Shown here: piece by piece, positions 50,556 through 62,400 of the stretch
Layout of the letters: each line of letters starts with the position of its first letter
How positions within the stretch are numbered: the stretch's first letter is position 1
Source of the DNA: Spirodela intermedia
Lineage: Eukaryota; Streptophyta; Magnoliopsida; Alismatales; Araceae
Direction of reading: 5' to 3'
DNA length: 64,000 bases
Assembly: GCA_902729315.2 (NCBI GenBank)
Contig: LR746278.1
Coordinates: forward strand, 4,721,501 to 4,785,500
Translations under genes and position numbers: made by a program
Notes under the pieces: model-generated
Seen by the model: only the letters and a program-made list of their open reading frames with translations
Database searches by the model: none
Told to the model about the DNA's origin: nothing

Positions 50556-52116
50556 TGATAAATATTTATCTCTCACTAAAAATTAATTAATTTTCTGTTC
50601 GAATTTTGCATTAGTGAATCATAATAAGTATGAATTACTATATCTCTTCATATTAGAGCAACAGTTAAAAGATATATATAAATGACTTTAAACAACTATA
50701 TCTATATCATGCAACTTATGAATTTAATTAATAACATTTTCTAACCTTTTTATCATGTTTATCACATTCAAAATGTGTCTTAATTTATCAAGAACACGAA
50801 TTTCGAATTTCGAAATTTTATTCCAAGGAGATTAATTTCTATAGTTTTACCAAAGTGAGAAGAATTAACATAGAATGTTAAAGCTCAAAGGCCCCAAACA
50901 TGAGAAAGGGCTGATTGGGGCATAAAAGAATAAAACACAACGAGAGGGCAAATAAAAGGGGATATTTTTTCATGCTGAACAAAGACTTTAGGTTGCAAGG
51001 ACGAGCCCTCCTCCTTTTCCTCTCTTTTCTTAACTCCTTAGACCCCCTTTTATTTTGTATATGATGAGTATCATTTTAGAGATGGCATTTTATTGAATTT
51101 CTAATGAGTTCTTCTTCTCTATCCCTCACTTCTCACGTTTTGATGGTGACACCAAGGTAGAAGAAGGAAAATCTATATCAACTCATGAAATTTCTTTTAG
51201 GTTTATAACTTTTTCCAGATATCTTACTTTCTTACATATTCAATGAATGTTTTATCTCTTCAAACAATCATGTTTTGATGATTTGATGATGAAATCATTA
51301 AGCATGTCATCGAAAATTATTTTATGGGTAGCAAACAATATCTATATCCAATCGTGTAGTTTCTTTTAACTTTATATTTTTTTCCAGATACTTTACTTTA
51401 TTACGAATTGAATGAATGTTTTATCTCTTGGAACGATCATGTTTTCATGATTTGGTGACAAAATCATCAGCACATCATCAGAAATTATTTTTTGAGTTTC
51501 TTATTTTTGACCTTTCCTTGGATCAAATCTGATTTCATGAATTCCACATAGAATTAGATCACGATATGTTTCAAAAACATAGAATATTAGTTTATTATCT
51601 TTAATAATTTTTTCATGATTTTATCAAATGTTTAAAATAATTTTTTAGATTTTACAAATATTATTTCCTAAAATTTCTGTATTTTTGACCCTTCCTTGGA
51701 ACAAATTCGATTGAGAGTTAATGTTTTAAGAGAAAGCATAGCACAATTATTTTATTAGCTTATGTAATTTTTTCATGATTTTAGAATAAGTTTAGTTTAG
51801 GTTTTTAAATTTTACCATTACTACTTTCTCTTTTATTTTTTATGTCCTCAATTTCTAATTGTTGACCTCTAGTAATGTTATTATTTAGAAAATGACATAT
51901 TGAATTACGCAATAACTTCTAAAGATATTAAATTAGAATTAGTTATCTATATATTATGAGATTTTCTTAATTTTTAGTTAGATAATGATGTTTTCAGCTT
52001 TCTAATTTCCTTGAGGATCAACCTGAAATCCTTATAATTAAAGAGAGCTTATTTGGGTTTTTAGTTATAAATATTAAATTTGAGTGCTTAAACTAATGAC
52101 AACTTTGGGCATATCA
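50556..52116 (+). repeat. 3' LTR of the gypsy element, with an internal deletion
   Basis: It begins TGATAAATATTTATCTCTC and ends GGGCATATCA. Relative to the 5' LTR about 85-90 bases are missing at the join acacaac|gagagggc near 50942, removing the tatataaaccc segment. Confidence 0.9.
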
Positions 52117-54726
52117 CCTTCTCCTATAAAAGGGTACATGATGACCTCTTGAGGTCATAGAGGTTTTACTCTCACAATCATTACATTACATTTTACTATA
52201 GACAACTACCCACAATTTGGAATAGATAATATGAGAGTAGACCATAGTTTCTCCTTAATGAGACAAGAACTCATATTTGCTATTTCTTTCCAACTTAATT
52301 TTTTTTTCTTTTTATTATGAAGAATAAGTGTGATAATAGAATTGGATTGTTTTAGTAATATGTAGTAAAAAGAGGCCAATCCATAAAAAAATATACACTT
52401 TGCTGATAGTCTTTGGTATAGATCTTTCTTGGGTAGCATCGAAATTTTCTTCGTCAACTTTTGTCACATTTTGACTGATTACAAATTCATAGAGAAGTAA
52501 GCTTCTAAGTAAAATGTAAGTATAGCTTATTCTAAAATAAAACTCAGCTCCTACTTCAAGTGAAAGATTTGTTCTTGTTAACTATTGTAAACAAATTTAT
52601 CACCAAAACAAAGGGCAACACATTTTTTGATATAAAGTTTTAATTATCAGTTCATCATCTTTATGAATGCAATATACATATTAACTACTTCTTAAATAAA
52701 CTTTAAAAAAACATTTAACATTGAGCTACTCAAGCTTATAATTAAGTCACATAATATAAAATATTTATTCTTTATTTGACACACATAACGCCCATAGATT
52801 CATACTCTCTACAGCCTTTTTACAAATAGTGTTTATACTTAAGCAAAAACAAAATAAGGTACAAAACATAGCAATTGAAGAAATAGCATTTTCCAATGTT
52901 TAGTTTAGACATTTTGAAAACTTCCCTATAATTGAAAATTTGAAGTATTATAATCATTAATTGTAAAACATGCAAGCATTAAGCTAAGCTGTTCCTGCTA
53001 GGTTCAAAAATGTTCTCCAATTTTCTTGTCACATTTTTAAATTCACTTAATTTATTGCACATTGATTCGTATATATTTACAACTGAGTATAATTTATTTT
53101 CATAAGGTTGGGTGGGCATCATAAGAGATATCTGTCCTTCAAATTCATTTGTATACGTATGCTATATTTTAGCATGACAGAATATTTCTAATAACATGGC
53201 AATGGACCACCTACAACTTTTGATTCAAGTCTACAACATTTTGTCATTTTGGACCTTCAAAGTTGCCTCATTTGAGCCTTCCACTGTTTATGCAACCTTG
53301 CTCTAACATCAAATTAATAGAATCATTTGACGAGAGAGTTAACAAGTAGATCAAACCACTACAAATTTTGGTGTATAACTATGTTAGGTCCTTTGCTTGA
53401 TTTTTTTTAAAATTTTAATATTGATGATACTAGTCCAAACAATTCCTTGCCCATCTTGTGCAGTTTTCACTTCCAACTAAGGACCTTTATTTGATTTTTG
53501 GCACAAGAAGTAACCCACTAAGGGGTATCTTCCATACAACGAACTATAAGTCAATTTTAATGAAATCCCACTGAAAAAAAAGTTCTCTAAGGGAAGCTTT
53601 CTTGTTCATGCAGCACAAATGATAATTTCTGAACTTAGATATTCATATGAATAAAAAAGTTACTAGAAGAATTGACCGATGAATTAGATGCATTTCATTG
53701 TCTTGCATTCTCTCATTTGAGTAAACTCCAGGCCTTCCTACCAGTGCCAAGAGGGCAATTGCACTTGGGTAACATTAATCTTGGTAAAGATAATATACTA
53801 GATTTCATACATACACCCACCACTTGACAAAGGCACCATTGGACCTATCTCATCTGACTTTCAGTCTTACCCACACTTTATTACCATCCACTACAACTCC
53901 AAAAATAACAACTAAAATGGTTGTATTTCAGAGAAATAGTCAACGTCTTAAATGAAGCTTAGTCCACAGAGAATTGGCTAGAGTGGCGTCTATGATGTCA
54001 AAGAAGTGGCCTCTCTGTTCACTTCAATTTCTCTGAAAATCATTCATACAACGACTCACTTGTGGAGCAGAGGGGTGGCCAATGTGATTCTCTGGACAAA
54101 TACCCAAGACCTGTTCATATACTAAGCCCACCAAGAATATGCATCATTGAGCCTGACAGACTGATTTTTATTTCCAGTCTTCAATGACTGGGTCAATCCA
54201 AACTTCCAGACTTGCTCCACCCATTAACGTCCCTAACATCTAACGGAAAAAATAGAAATAGTTAAAAAGAGAGGGAAAAAAACTCATATAATAATGAGTA
54301 AAAAAATTATAAATCAGTACACAATAAAGAAAATAAGCACTTGTCAAACTTGGAATGCATTAATGGTAAATCTCAAGAATGCTTTCTAAAATAAAGCATG
54401 ACATTAACAAGAAAAATGGAAATAATTCTGGTTGAAGGATAAAAATTGATGGCAGGCTGACAGTTTGGATAGCGTAATAAGAAAATAGCTCAAAAGTTTT
54501 CCCGAAAGAAAATCAATTTACAGCATTTTGGTCGGCTGGGAAAACTAAATAGCATTATGATATTTCTTTAGCTCCCTTGAAAAATAACGAAGAGCACATA
54601 TATTGAAGGATTTCTTATATTCATGCTTATCAAGGTTCTGACGCAATAGAAGGCCCCCAGCATGCTGCCAATGGTGAGCAATGGCAATGGCGTTTCGGAA
54701 ATTACATCAGAGCCTCTAATGCAGAT
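52117..54726. other. Intergenic, AT-rich, no gene recognised
   Basis: Sequence between the gypsy element and the RRM gene. Only short open frames are present, and no repeat structure or RNA gene was recognised. Confidence 0.6.
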
Positions 54727-56257
54727 TCAACTGTTGCCTGCTGGATTCGGTGGTCCCCTTGCAATTGGAGGCGAACCCTGGAAGAACTGTCTGGGCTTCG
54801 AGGTCTCCACATATATAACACGCCCATTCAGAACCTGCTCCCATCAGTCGCAGATTAGTCAAACATTGAAGCTGCTACTGAACCATCCACAGGAGTGGGA
54901 GATGTAAGCCTGACCTTTCCATTCATCCCAGAGACCGCCTTCTCAGCCTCTTCTTCTGATGCATATGTCACAAAGCCAAAGCCCTTCGATCTACCAGAGC
55001 CCCTATCCATGACTATTTTGGCTGTCAGGCACACAATTTAAGACGGGATTGAAATTAAGGCATCAAGGAAAACATTACAACAGAGGAAAATGGATGGGAA
55101 GTGGTGCAAACCATCAAGAACTTGGCCAAATTGTGAGAACACCTCCGATAAACCCTGGTCAGTTGTATAGAAAGAAAGCCCTGCAAGGGTGGGTTGAAAA
55201 CTAAAATTCATACATACTCTAGAGAGGGAGGCCCCGCCATCAATGGTTCCTACAGAAAATAACTCAGCAAAAGGCTATGACTCTCTCTCTCTCTCTCTCT
55301 CTCTCTTCATCCATCCTTCACTGATTTCCCAGAAACCCAGCTTCTGTTTTAAATTATTTGTCAATTTTGATCTTCCCCTATTATGTTCCAATACATATTA
55401 TTACCTGCAATAAATAGCTTTGACGCGATTCCTCTGGCAGACAAAAGCTGTGAAGGAAGCTGGTGCAGGCAAATATTTGTGCCACTCCGGTTATAAAACC
55501 GAGACAGACCTGCGAAAGACGTCATTTCTGGAGGACCTTCTCAACCTGAGAACCATTTCCCGAAAGATTATTGTGATAACCAAATAAATCTCTGATCCAT
55601 GGAAACAATTTTAATTCAGAGTACACATGATCAGAAGGAAGAAATTCAATTATCTATAAACGATCAGTTTAGGTTGCTTCAGATTATCAATTAGGCAGAA
55701 ACTGATGCGCGATATATTCATGACTACCCAGCAGAAAAAACAGATACCATATTCACAGATCAAAAGGCAAAACTAGTTTCCCACCAGAGGTCATGAACAG
55801 ACTGGAACTCAGATTCATCATATACGCAAGACGCATAAAGTTAAGGCCCTCCAGACAAATCCCTGGAAAGTCGATCATGAACAAAGACTTCTTAAGTATC
55901 CATTAGATGCGCCCCAACGGCCCACATATTGTTGATGCACGATTTTCCAACATAAACCAGGTCGGCAGCAAAGCGTGGAAAGGGAAGATGGACGGATTCC
56001 CCGGAGGAGGCCATCATACAGGGAGGAGAATAGCAGGAGAAAGAGGAGAGTGCAAAAGATAAGCGGAAGGAGGAAAACAGAAGGCGTACCTCGACGTTAC
56101 TGGAGGAGGGCGACACTTGGAAAGGAGCTTGGCGAGGGTTTTGGGCCTCTACGAAAAGGGAGGGCGGAGGAGGAAGGGGAGGTTTTAGGTCTCTCCTCTT
56201 AGACTCGGGAGAGTAACAGCAGGACATAGAGAACGGATCCAAGTTACAGTTTTGCAA
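54727..56257 (-). CDS. Small single-RRM RNA-binding protein
   Basis: A single RNA-recognition-motif protein of about 164 aa, like the small glycine-rich or organelle RRM proteins of plants; the exact target is unknown. Five exons in phase: 56257-56090, 55447-55405, 55180-55112, 55021-54915 and 54834-54727. RNP2 is at residues 67-72 (LFIAGL) and RNP1 at 106-113 (KGFGFVTY). The fold runs from SKLFIAG to GRVIYVETSKPR, followed by a short Pro/Gly tail. Exons 2-5 are firm. Exon 1 is less so: it is chosen because ATG 56257 (or 56227) is open to a GT donor in the right phase, but its product is Pro/Ser-rich and not a clear targeting peptide. If the 54915 donor is read through, an alternative end (KVRLTSPTPVDG...) would truncate the domain. 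Confidence 0.75.
55281..55306. repeat. (CT)n microsatellite in an RRM-gene intron
   Basis: Thirteen CT units on the plus strand, within the intron at 55181-55404; read on the coding strand this is a GA run. Confidence 0.9.
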
Positions 56258-57810
56258 CCCGTTGTAGAAGGTATCTGGGTGCCCTCCGTCACCCGCCTAC
56301 AGGCCCGGCCGCCGACAGTAGTGAGACCTTGACCTATGAAGAAGAGGGGTCCTGGGCCGCCGTAAAAGTAATGGTGATCGGGCTGACCCACCTAGAGATG
56401 TTGTTGATTACAGGGTGCCATTCTATCTGACACTGAATCTACGAAGAGACAAGCCTATTGTAGGAAGATCAGATGTAAGGGCCTAGTTACCTACCAAGGT
56501 TTCATTGAGAAAGTTGCCCTCATCTTCACACAAGAAATGTAGAGGCAGTTCTAACTTACTTGTAGAAAATAAGCTATGAAAATAAGCTAGAATATAATGA
56601 ATTGTAAGATATTAATTTAGTTATCTTCAAGAATTTTATTTTTTTTTTATTTTTCAATTATAATTTAGGGAAAATCAGTGTTTAAATTCGAAGGATAAAC
56701 ATTATTTATTAAAACAGTGGAAACAAATGGTATAGATATTAATTTAGTTATATTTTACGAGATTGACTCACATTTCTTCGGATTTATAATAAGTTTTGGG
56801 TCTAAGTTATTAATTATATTAAAGGAATGGGTATATATATATATATAAAAAAAACGAACGATATGAACTAAATGGCAAAAAAAAGTTTAAATATCAAAGT
56901 CCTCAAAATTTACAGTACATTTTATGAGGTGCATATTCGAATTTGAGAAAAAATCCTCTAAATATGAAAAAAAAATCACAAAAAACTGGATTCGTCAATG
57001 ACGGAAATAAATATTTAGATATTATTCTTTTTCTTAATTTCCATGATTAAACCACATTTTTCCAGTTTAAGTGAATCCTTGGAAGTAAGTTTCTAATTAT
57101 AGTAAGGAATGGGTGGATCTCAGAATAAACGAATTGAAAGCCAAACCAGATGAACTGACAGGTGTAGAAAACTTTAAATCTCGAATTGTTCTGAAGTTAC
57201 CACGTCTTTTTACACTTTATGAGGTCAAAATTCGAATTTAGAGACCAAATCCTCTAAATCTGAAAGAAATCTGAAAGAAATCTGTGAGGAAAATATGTTG
57301 CATCCAGCTGGTCAACAAATTTGTAAGATATTAACTGTAACAATTTTTAAGATATTAATTCACATATTTTCAGGTGTAAATTAAGTTTTAGACTTAAAAT
57401 TCTATTTATAGCAAAGGAATGCAGATATCAACAAATAAATAATTGAAAGTCAAAGCATATGCAGCGAACAGTGCAACAAACTAAAAATGTTCGGAATTTA
57501 CGTCATTTTCTTTACATTCTATGAAGATTTCTAGAATGCAATATTTTTCAAAGAAACAAATAGGAACCCATATCGTCCCTTGGAATCCTTTCGTGAGCAA
57601 GTTCATAATTTTAGTCCTGGTAAGACGTGAGAATTTCGTTGCTGCCCCATATCAGCCCTTGGATTCTTAGCAGACGCACCTGAATCTCGCTACTGTCACC
57701 AACGTCTCCCGAAGGGTCTTTGCCTTCTTCTTCCCCCGCCTCTCCCTTCATGCCTCGCGCTACGTTCTCCTGTTGTGGGCCATCAGCTGGCTTCTCGTCT
57801 GCTCACCCGC
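56258..57810. other. Divergent spacer between the RRM and PPR genes
   Basis: The genes point away from each other. The middle (56600-57550) is AT-rich, with several diverged repeats of phrases such as ttacattttatgagg and aaattcgaatttgaga (near 56910-56955, 57205-57245 and 57510-57530), suggesting an old local amplification. No gene was found. Confidence 0.55.
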
Positions 57811-59088
57811 ATGCCGTCCTCACCTTTCTCCTCCCTCCCGCGCGCCCTCTCCGCCATCAAGAGCGCCTCCAACCCGCAGGAAGCGATGTGCCTTTACAAG
57901 ATCACCGTGGTGAACGGAGATTACTCCCGCCTCCACCCACTCGGCTCCCACGCCGCCGTGTTTATTCTCAAGGCCTGCTGCTCCCGCCTCCGCTGCGCGA
58001 ACTTCGTGCGCCACCTCCACGCCCACCTCCTCAAGGCAGGGCACCACTTCCACGTCTACGTCGCAACCGCGCTGCTCCATGGCTACGTTCTCGCCTCCTT
58101 CCCCGACGCCCGTCTCCTGTTCGAGGAAATGCCGAACAGAAATACCGTCACGATAAACACCATGATTTCGGGCTACGCGAAGCAGGGGGAGATCAGTCGC
58201 GCCCGCTTGCTCTTTGAAGAAATGCCCGAGAGAGACATCGCCTCGTGGTCGGCCATGATCGGGGGCTATGTCGGACAAGGCGAGTGGGCTCAGGCCTTTC
58301 GGCTCTTCCGCGAGTTGATGTGGGCCGAGGAGCTGAAGCCCGACCAGTCGACGCTCGTGACGTTGCTCTCCTGCTGCGCCGCGAGAGCCTCTACGAGGCT
58401 TCTGGGCAAGTCCATCCACGCCTACAGTCAGAAGAGCGGCATGGAGATCAACGTTCAGCTGGGGACCGCGCTCGTCGACATGTACGCCAAGTCCGGGTGC
58501 CTGAGGAGCGCCAACTTGGTGTTCCACAGAATGCCTGACAAGAACGTCATGCCCTGGAGCGCTATGATCTGCGGGCTGGCCACGCACGGCCGCGGCGAAG
58601 AAGCCATGGCCTTCTTCAGACGCATGAAGGAGCAGGGCGTGAGGCCCAATGAGATCACCTTCACGGGGGTGCTCAACGCCTGCTGCCACGCCGGGTTGGT
58701 CGAAGAGGGCAAGAAAAATTTCCACGCCATGACGGAGGAGTATGGGCTCACGGCGGGCGTTCACCACTACGGCTGCGTGGTGGACTTGTTGGGGAAGGCG
58801 GGGCTGCTGGAGGAGGCCTACGACCTCGTGAGGAAGATGAAGGTCGAGCCCAACATCGTTATCTTGACCTCTCTGCTGGCGTCCTGCAAGACGCACAGAA
58901 ACCTCGCCGTTGCCGAGAAGCTGATCGAACGGGTCCTCGGGATGGCGAATCCGGACGTCGATGGCGGGGTGTATGCTCTTGTGTCGGATTTGTACGCGCT
59001 GGGGGGGAGATGGGGTGACGCCGAGCGTATAAGGACACTGATGGATAGAGACAGCGTGAAGAAGAGACGTGGTTTCAGCGCGATATGA
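57811..59088 (+). CDS. Pentatricopeptide repeat protein, PLS type
   Basis: PPR proteins bind organelle RNA in a sequence-specific way and act in editing, splicing or stability. The frame is intron-less and codes for 425 aa from the first in-frame ATG (57811). Repeats are visible from about residue 75 onward, for example NTVTINTMISGYAKQGEISRA, DIASWSAMIGGYVGQGEWAQA, NVQLGTALVDMYAKSGCLRSA and NEITFTGVLNACCHAGLVEEG, in the P-L-S rhythm. The end (VYALVSDLYALGGRWGDAERIRTLM...RRGFSAI) looks like the start of an E domain cut short. No DYW domain is present. The gene is very GC-rich, which creates long shadow frames on the opposite strand. The next gene starts 391 bases downstream on the same strand. 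Organelle targeting is likely by family but not clear from the N-terminus. Confidence 0.9.
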   Translation: MPSSPFSSLPRALSAIKSASNPQEAMCLYKITVVNGDYSRLHPLGSHAAVFILKACCSRLRCANFVRHLHAHLLKAGHHFHVYVATALLHGYVLASFPDARLLFEEMPNRNTVTINTMISGYAKQGEISRARLLFEEMPERDIASWSAMIGGYVGQGEWAQAFRLFRELMWAEELKPDQSTLVTLLSCCAARASTRLLGKSIHAYSQKSGMEINVQLGTALVDMYAKSGCLRSANLVFHRMPDKNVMPWSAMICGLATHGRGEEAMAFFRRMKEQGVRPNEITFTGVLNACCHAGLVEEGKKNFHAMTEEYGLTAGVHHYGCVVDLLGKAGLLEEAYDLVRKMKVEPNIVILTSLLASCKTHRNLAVAEKLIERVLGMANPDVDGGVYALVSDLYALGGRWGDAERIRTLMDRDSVKKRRGFSAI

Positions 59089-59479
59089 ATAGAAGTCGAC
59101 TCTCTGGGTTGTTGATACGAAACCTTACGAGCATCGGGGGACCTATGAAAACGAGAACGAGTGAACCGTCAGTTGGCCGTGGTTCGTAAAACGCCGATCA
59201 TAAGGGTATTTTTGTCATTTGACTTTGGACTTTCCCTCTCGTTCTTGCTCCTGAAAAATTTGAACCCGTCACCTACTCCGGCTGCTCGGCTTCTCTCGGT
59301 GGCCGCCGGCTTCTCCGCCGCCGCGAGAAATGGTTCATCCTCTCCGCCGCTCCGTGACCACAAGCCCGCTGCGCGAGGCGTCATTTTCCAGGTTTGAAGC
59401 ACCCGCTTTCTCAGTTTTCCGTGAATCTGTGTGCGCGTGGGTCTGTGCCCCAGCATTGGGATCATGGTCGCTGTTGCGG

Positions 59480-62400
59480 ATGGACAGGTCCCCTCGTTCT
59501 ACGGCCGATCCCATCATCTCCTGGTTAGCGTCCATAGACGATGCGTTCGAAGAATTCCGACGGAGACCCGAGGGAGACGGCGTGGCGTCTGAGAATTACG
59601 TGAGACTCCTGGAGAGCTGCGTGAGGAAATTCATCGATGCGCGGAGATACCGAGACGACATCAGATTCATCAAAATTCTGGTCCTTTATGTATGTACGGG
59701 ATGCAATACGCTTGGATTTCCGAATTTTTGGCTCTCTCTGCGGTTAATTTCTAATTGTTCTATGTTTCACGGGAGTGAAGGGAGATGCCATCCAGGACTT
59801 TAAAATGGTTTTCGAGCTGATGGAGGAGAAGGGAGTCGGGCTCAGATGCTCGTTAATGTACGAGGCGTACGCGATCTTTCTCGCGTCTGCGGGACAGATG
59901 ATGGAGGCGAACAACATTTATCAGCTCGGTATTGACAGGTTCTAATTGCTCCTTTTGCTGTCATCTTTTGCAGTTCCCTCTTCTTTCTTCACTCCTGTGG
60001 ATTTCACTCTGGGCTTCGATCTTACAGTTACTTTGATTGTGGTTTTTATGTTAGGAATACGGAGCCCATTGGAAGGCTGAAGAAAATTCATGCTTTGTTC
60101 CTCAACCACGTGACCTCAATTGAAGAACATCCTCAAAAATACCAGGTGCGCCTGCAAGGAAGCTTAGTTATCGTGCTGTAGTTTAGCCTTTACATTCATC
60201 TGCCTGTCAATTCATTTTCAGTGAAGAAAACGTTAGTTTCTTATGGCCACATCGTGACTACTTTTGACTGGGAACATACTATGGTTACTTTAGTTCTTCT
60301 AATGGTTGATATGTTAATGTAAGGGATCCCAAGGGGTGACAGGCTTCGCCGTTTTATGATATTGCCTTGTTTACCCCACTTGACATTCTAAGAAACCAAA
60401 AACAGTTCTGGCTAATTGGAAGTTGTGAAGACAAAGCAAAGGAATATAACTTGTGCTAAATTATGCATTCTGGTTGAAGGATTTTTTTTCGCAATTCGTA
60501 AAGTGGATTGCTGTCAAATTTGTGAAAGTAAACCATCAGTGAAATCTGCACTTTCATATTTACCCAGGCTATATGCAAAATCAAGGTGAATCCTTTAGGT
60601 TTGCCTCGGTGTAACATCAACCTAATCCGTCCAAAAAATAATTTATTTTTATCTACCAATTGATATCCTTGGTGTTCTTTCTAACAAAGGCTTCATTTAT
60701 GAATTAGCACTCTAGAATGGATCTTAAAGTACAGCCTCCGGAATATGCGTACTTTATCTGTCTTCACTACAATAGTTATTAACTTAAGACCACATTATTC
60801 AATCTTTTTACTTAGACAAACGGTTTTATTGCTTTTGCGAGAGTGCTAAATCACTAAGGTGTTGAGAGCTGTGCAATGAACTTCATGTTTCGTTCATTTC
60901 GCTTGATTTTAGAGAAAGTTATGTTCTGAGTTGATTACATATATTACGAAGTTGAGCTCAAAGAAGAGATAAATCTTAATGTTGTTCAGTATTAAGCTTT
61001 GCCCTATTTTTGATAATTTATCTTAAGTTGATATTTGTTCTCTATATGACTATTCCACTCCTTAGAACGTTGTTTAAGAATGTGTCGTTCATTAGTTTGC
61101 CAATGTTTTGTCATAATGAATACGGTTTCTTACAGGATGCTCAAGACAACAAACAAGACCATCATGGTGACAAGGTGAGGAATGTGAACGCCTTTTATTC
61201 TGTTCGCCCAACCATCCAAATGTGCTCCATCCTACCGCTTCTTGTTGCTTTGGCAATACCTACCTCACAGTTCGAAAACTATATTAGTAATAATTATGGT
61301 TAAGGATTTATCATTTAGTTTAAACTATATTCGTAAATATTAGTACTAGAGAGATCCATCTTGTACATGCTTGAGGATTTATCATTTAGTTTAAACCGTA
61401 ACAATCTAACGAAAGGAAAAATATAGTCCCTTTCCTGGAAAATGGGAAAAAAAGGAAACTGTGCTTCTGGAAAATGGACGATATTATTTGATTTTTCATT
61501 TTATATAACTCAGAGAAATACAGCTGCGGCCACTTTTACTGCACATGCCTGGAATCAGTCCATTGTCCTGATACCCTACAGAAACTTTAGATATTTCCCC
61601 TACTAAGATTGCAAGAATGTCTATGGCGGTTATTCTTACGGTTCTTGATTAGTTAGATCAGTATCAGAGGAGTCAAATCATTGGCCTTGATATTGATCTA
61701 CATATTCTTTTTCTGACTTTTATTTTGCAGAAACATGCTTTTGTAAACCCATGGTCAGCGTCCACCATCAATGATCTTTTGAAGAAGATAAATCATCATA
61801 TTGCAAAACATAATGTGAGAATATTTTGGTTTTAATGTTTTTGCCAGTATGATATTTTAAGCGTCATCTTATGCCTTATTTTATTTCGTTGGTCTTTCTA
61901 GGGTTATTGCAAGAGTTCTAAGGCTTACCAAGGGAAAGTAAAGCTGTCATCCTTACAGAACTCTTCAAGAAATAAAATCATTGATCTTGGTAAGACTATC
62001 CAAACTTTGAAATTTATGTTCATGTATCTTAAGAACATGCTTCTTTTCTGCAGCTGGTGTAGAATTCTTCTAAGACCTGATATTTTCAATGATTAACATG
62101 TTTCAAACATATGTCCCGATCCGAGTTATTAAATTACATATGTGTTTTGCATTTCATTCCTTAAAAATGGTGTATATAATTATCAATTTATACCATATGC
62201 ATGAACATTTAGCTTCTTTGAAAATTGAATTGCTTATTCTTGAAATTTTAATATATCTTATACCATAGGCTAAAGATACTGCAAACAGTAAACATATTCT
62301 AAGTAATTTTAAAAGTTATTTCGTTGACTTCTATGCATTTCTTTTTTTTCTAGTTGAGTGCTGTATAAAAACTTAATACAACTTTTGGAGGTTGATGTTC

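Larger units (their letters stand above)
40592..52116 (+). mobile_element. Degenerate Ty3/gypsy retrotransposon, Athila/Tat type, about 11.5 kb
   Basis: Two LTRs (40592-42242 and 50556-52116) bound a primer-binding site, gag, protease, RT, RNase H and integrase in the gypsy order, then a non-coding stretch and a polypurine tract. Target duplications are ccttt (40587-40591) and ccttc (52117-52121), one mismatch. A tRNA-Asp-like primer site, large LTRs, the integrase sequence and a long 3' non-coding region place it with Athila/Tat elements. Stops and frameshifts in every domain make it non-autonomous and old. A solo LTR of another family is nested at 48823-50351, so the original length was about 10 kb. 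Confidence 0.88.

Noticed and set aside
57820-58896. 358-codon open frame on the minus strand opposite the PPR gene
   Set aside because: It is a shadow of GC-rich PPR codons; it has no recognisable domain, and the plus-strand frame has clear PPR motifs.
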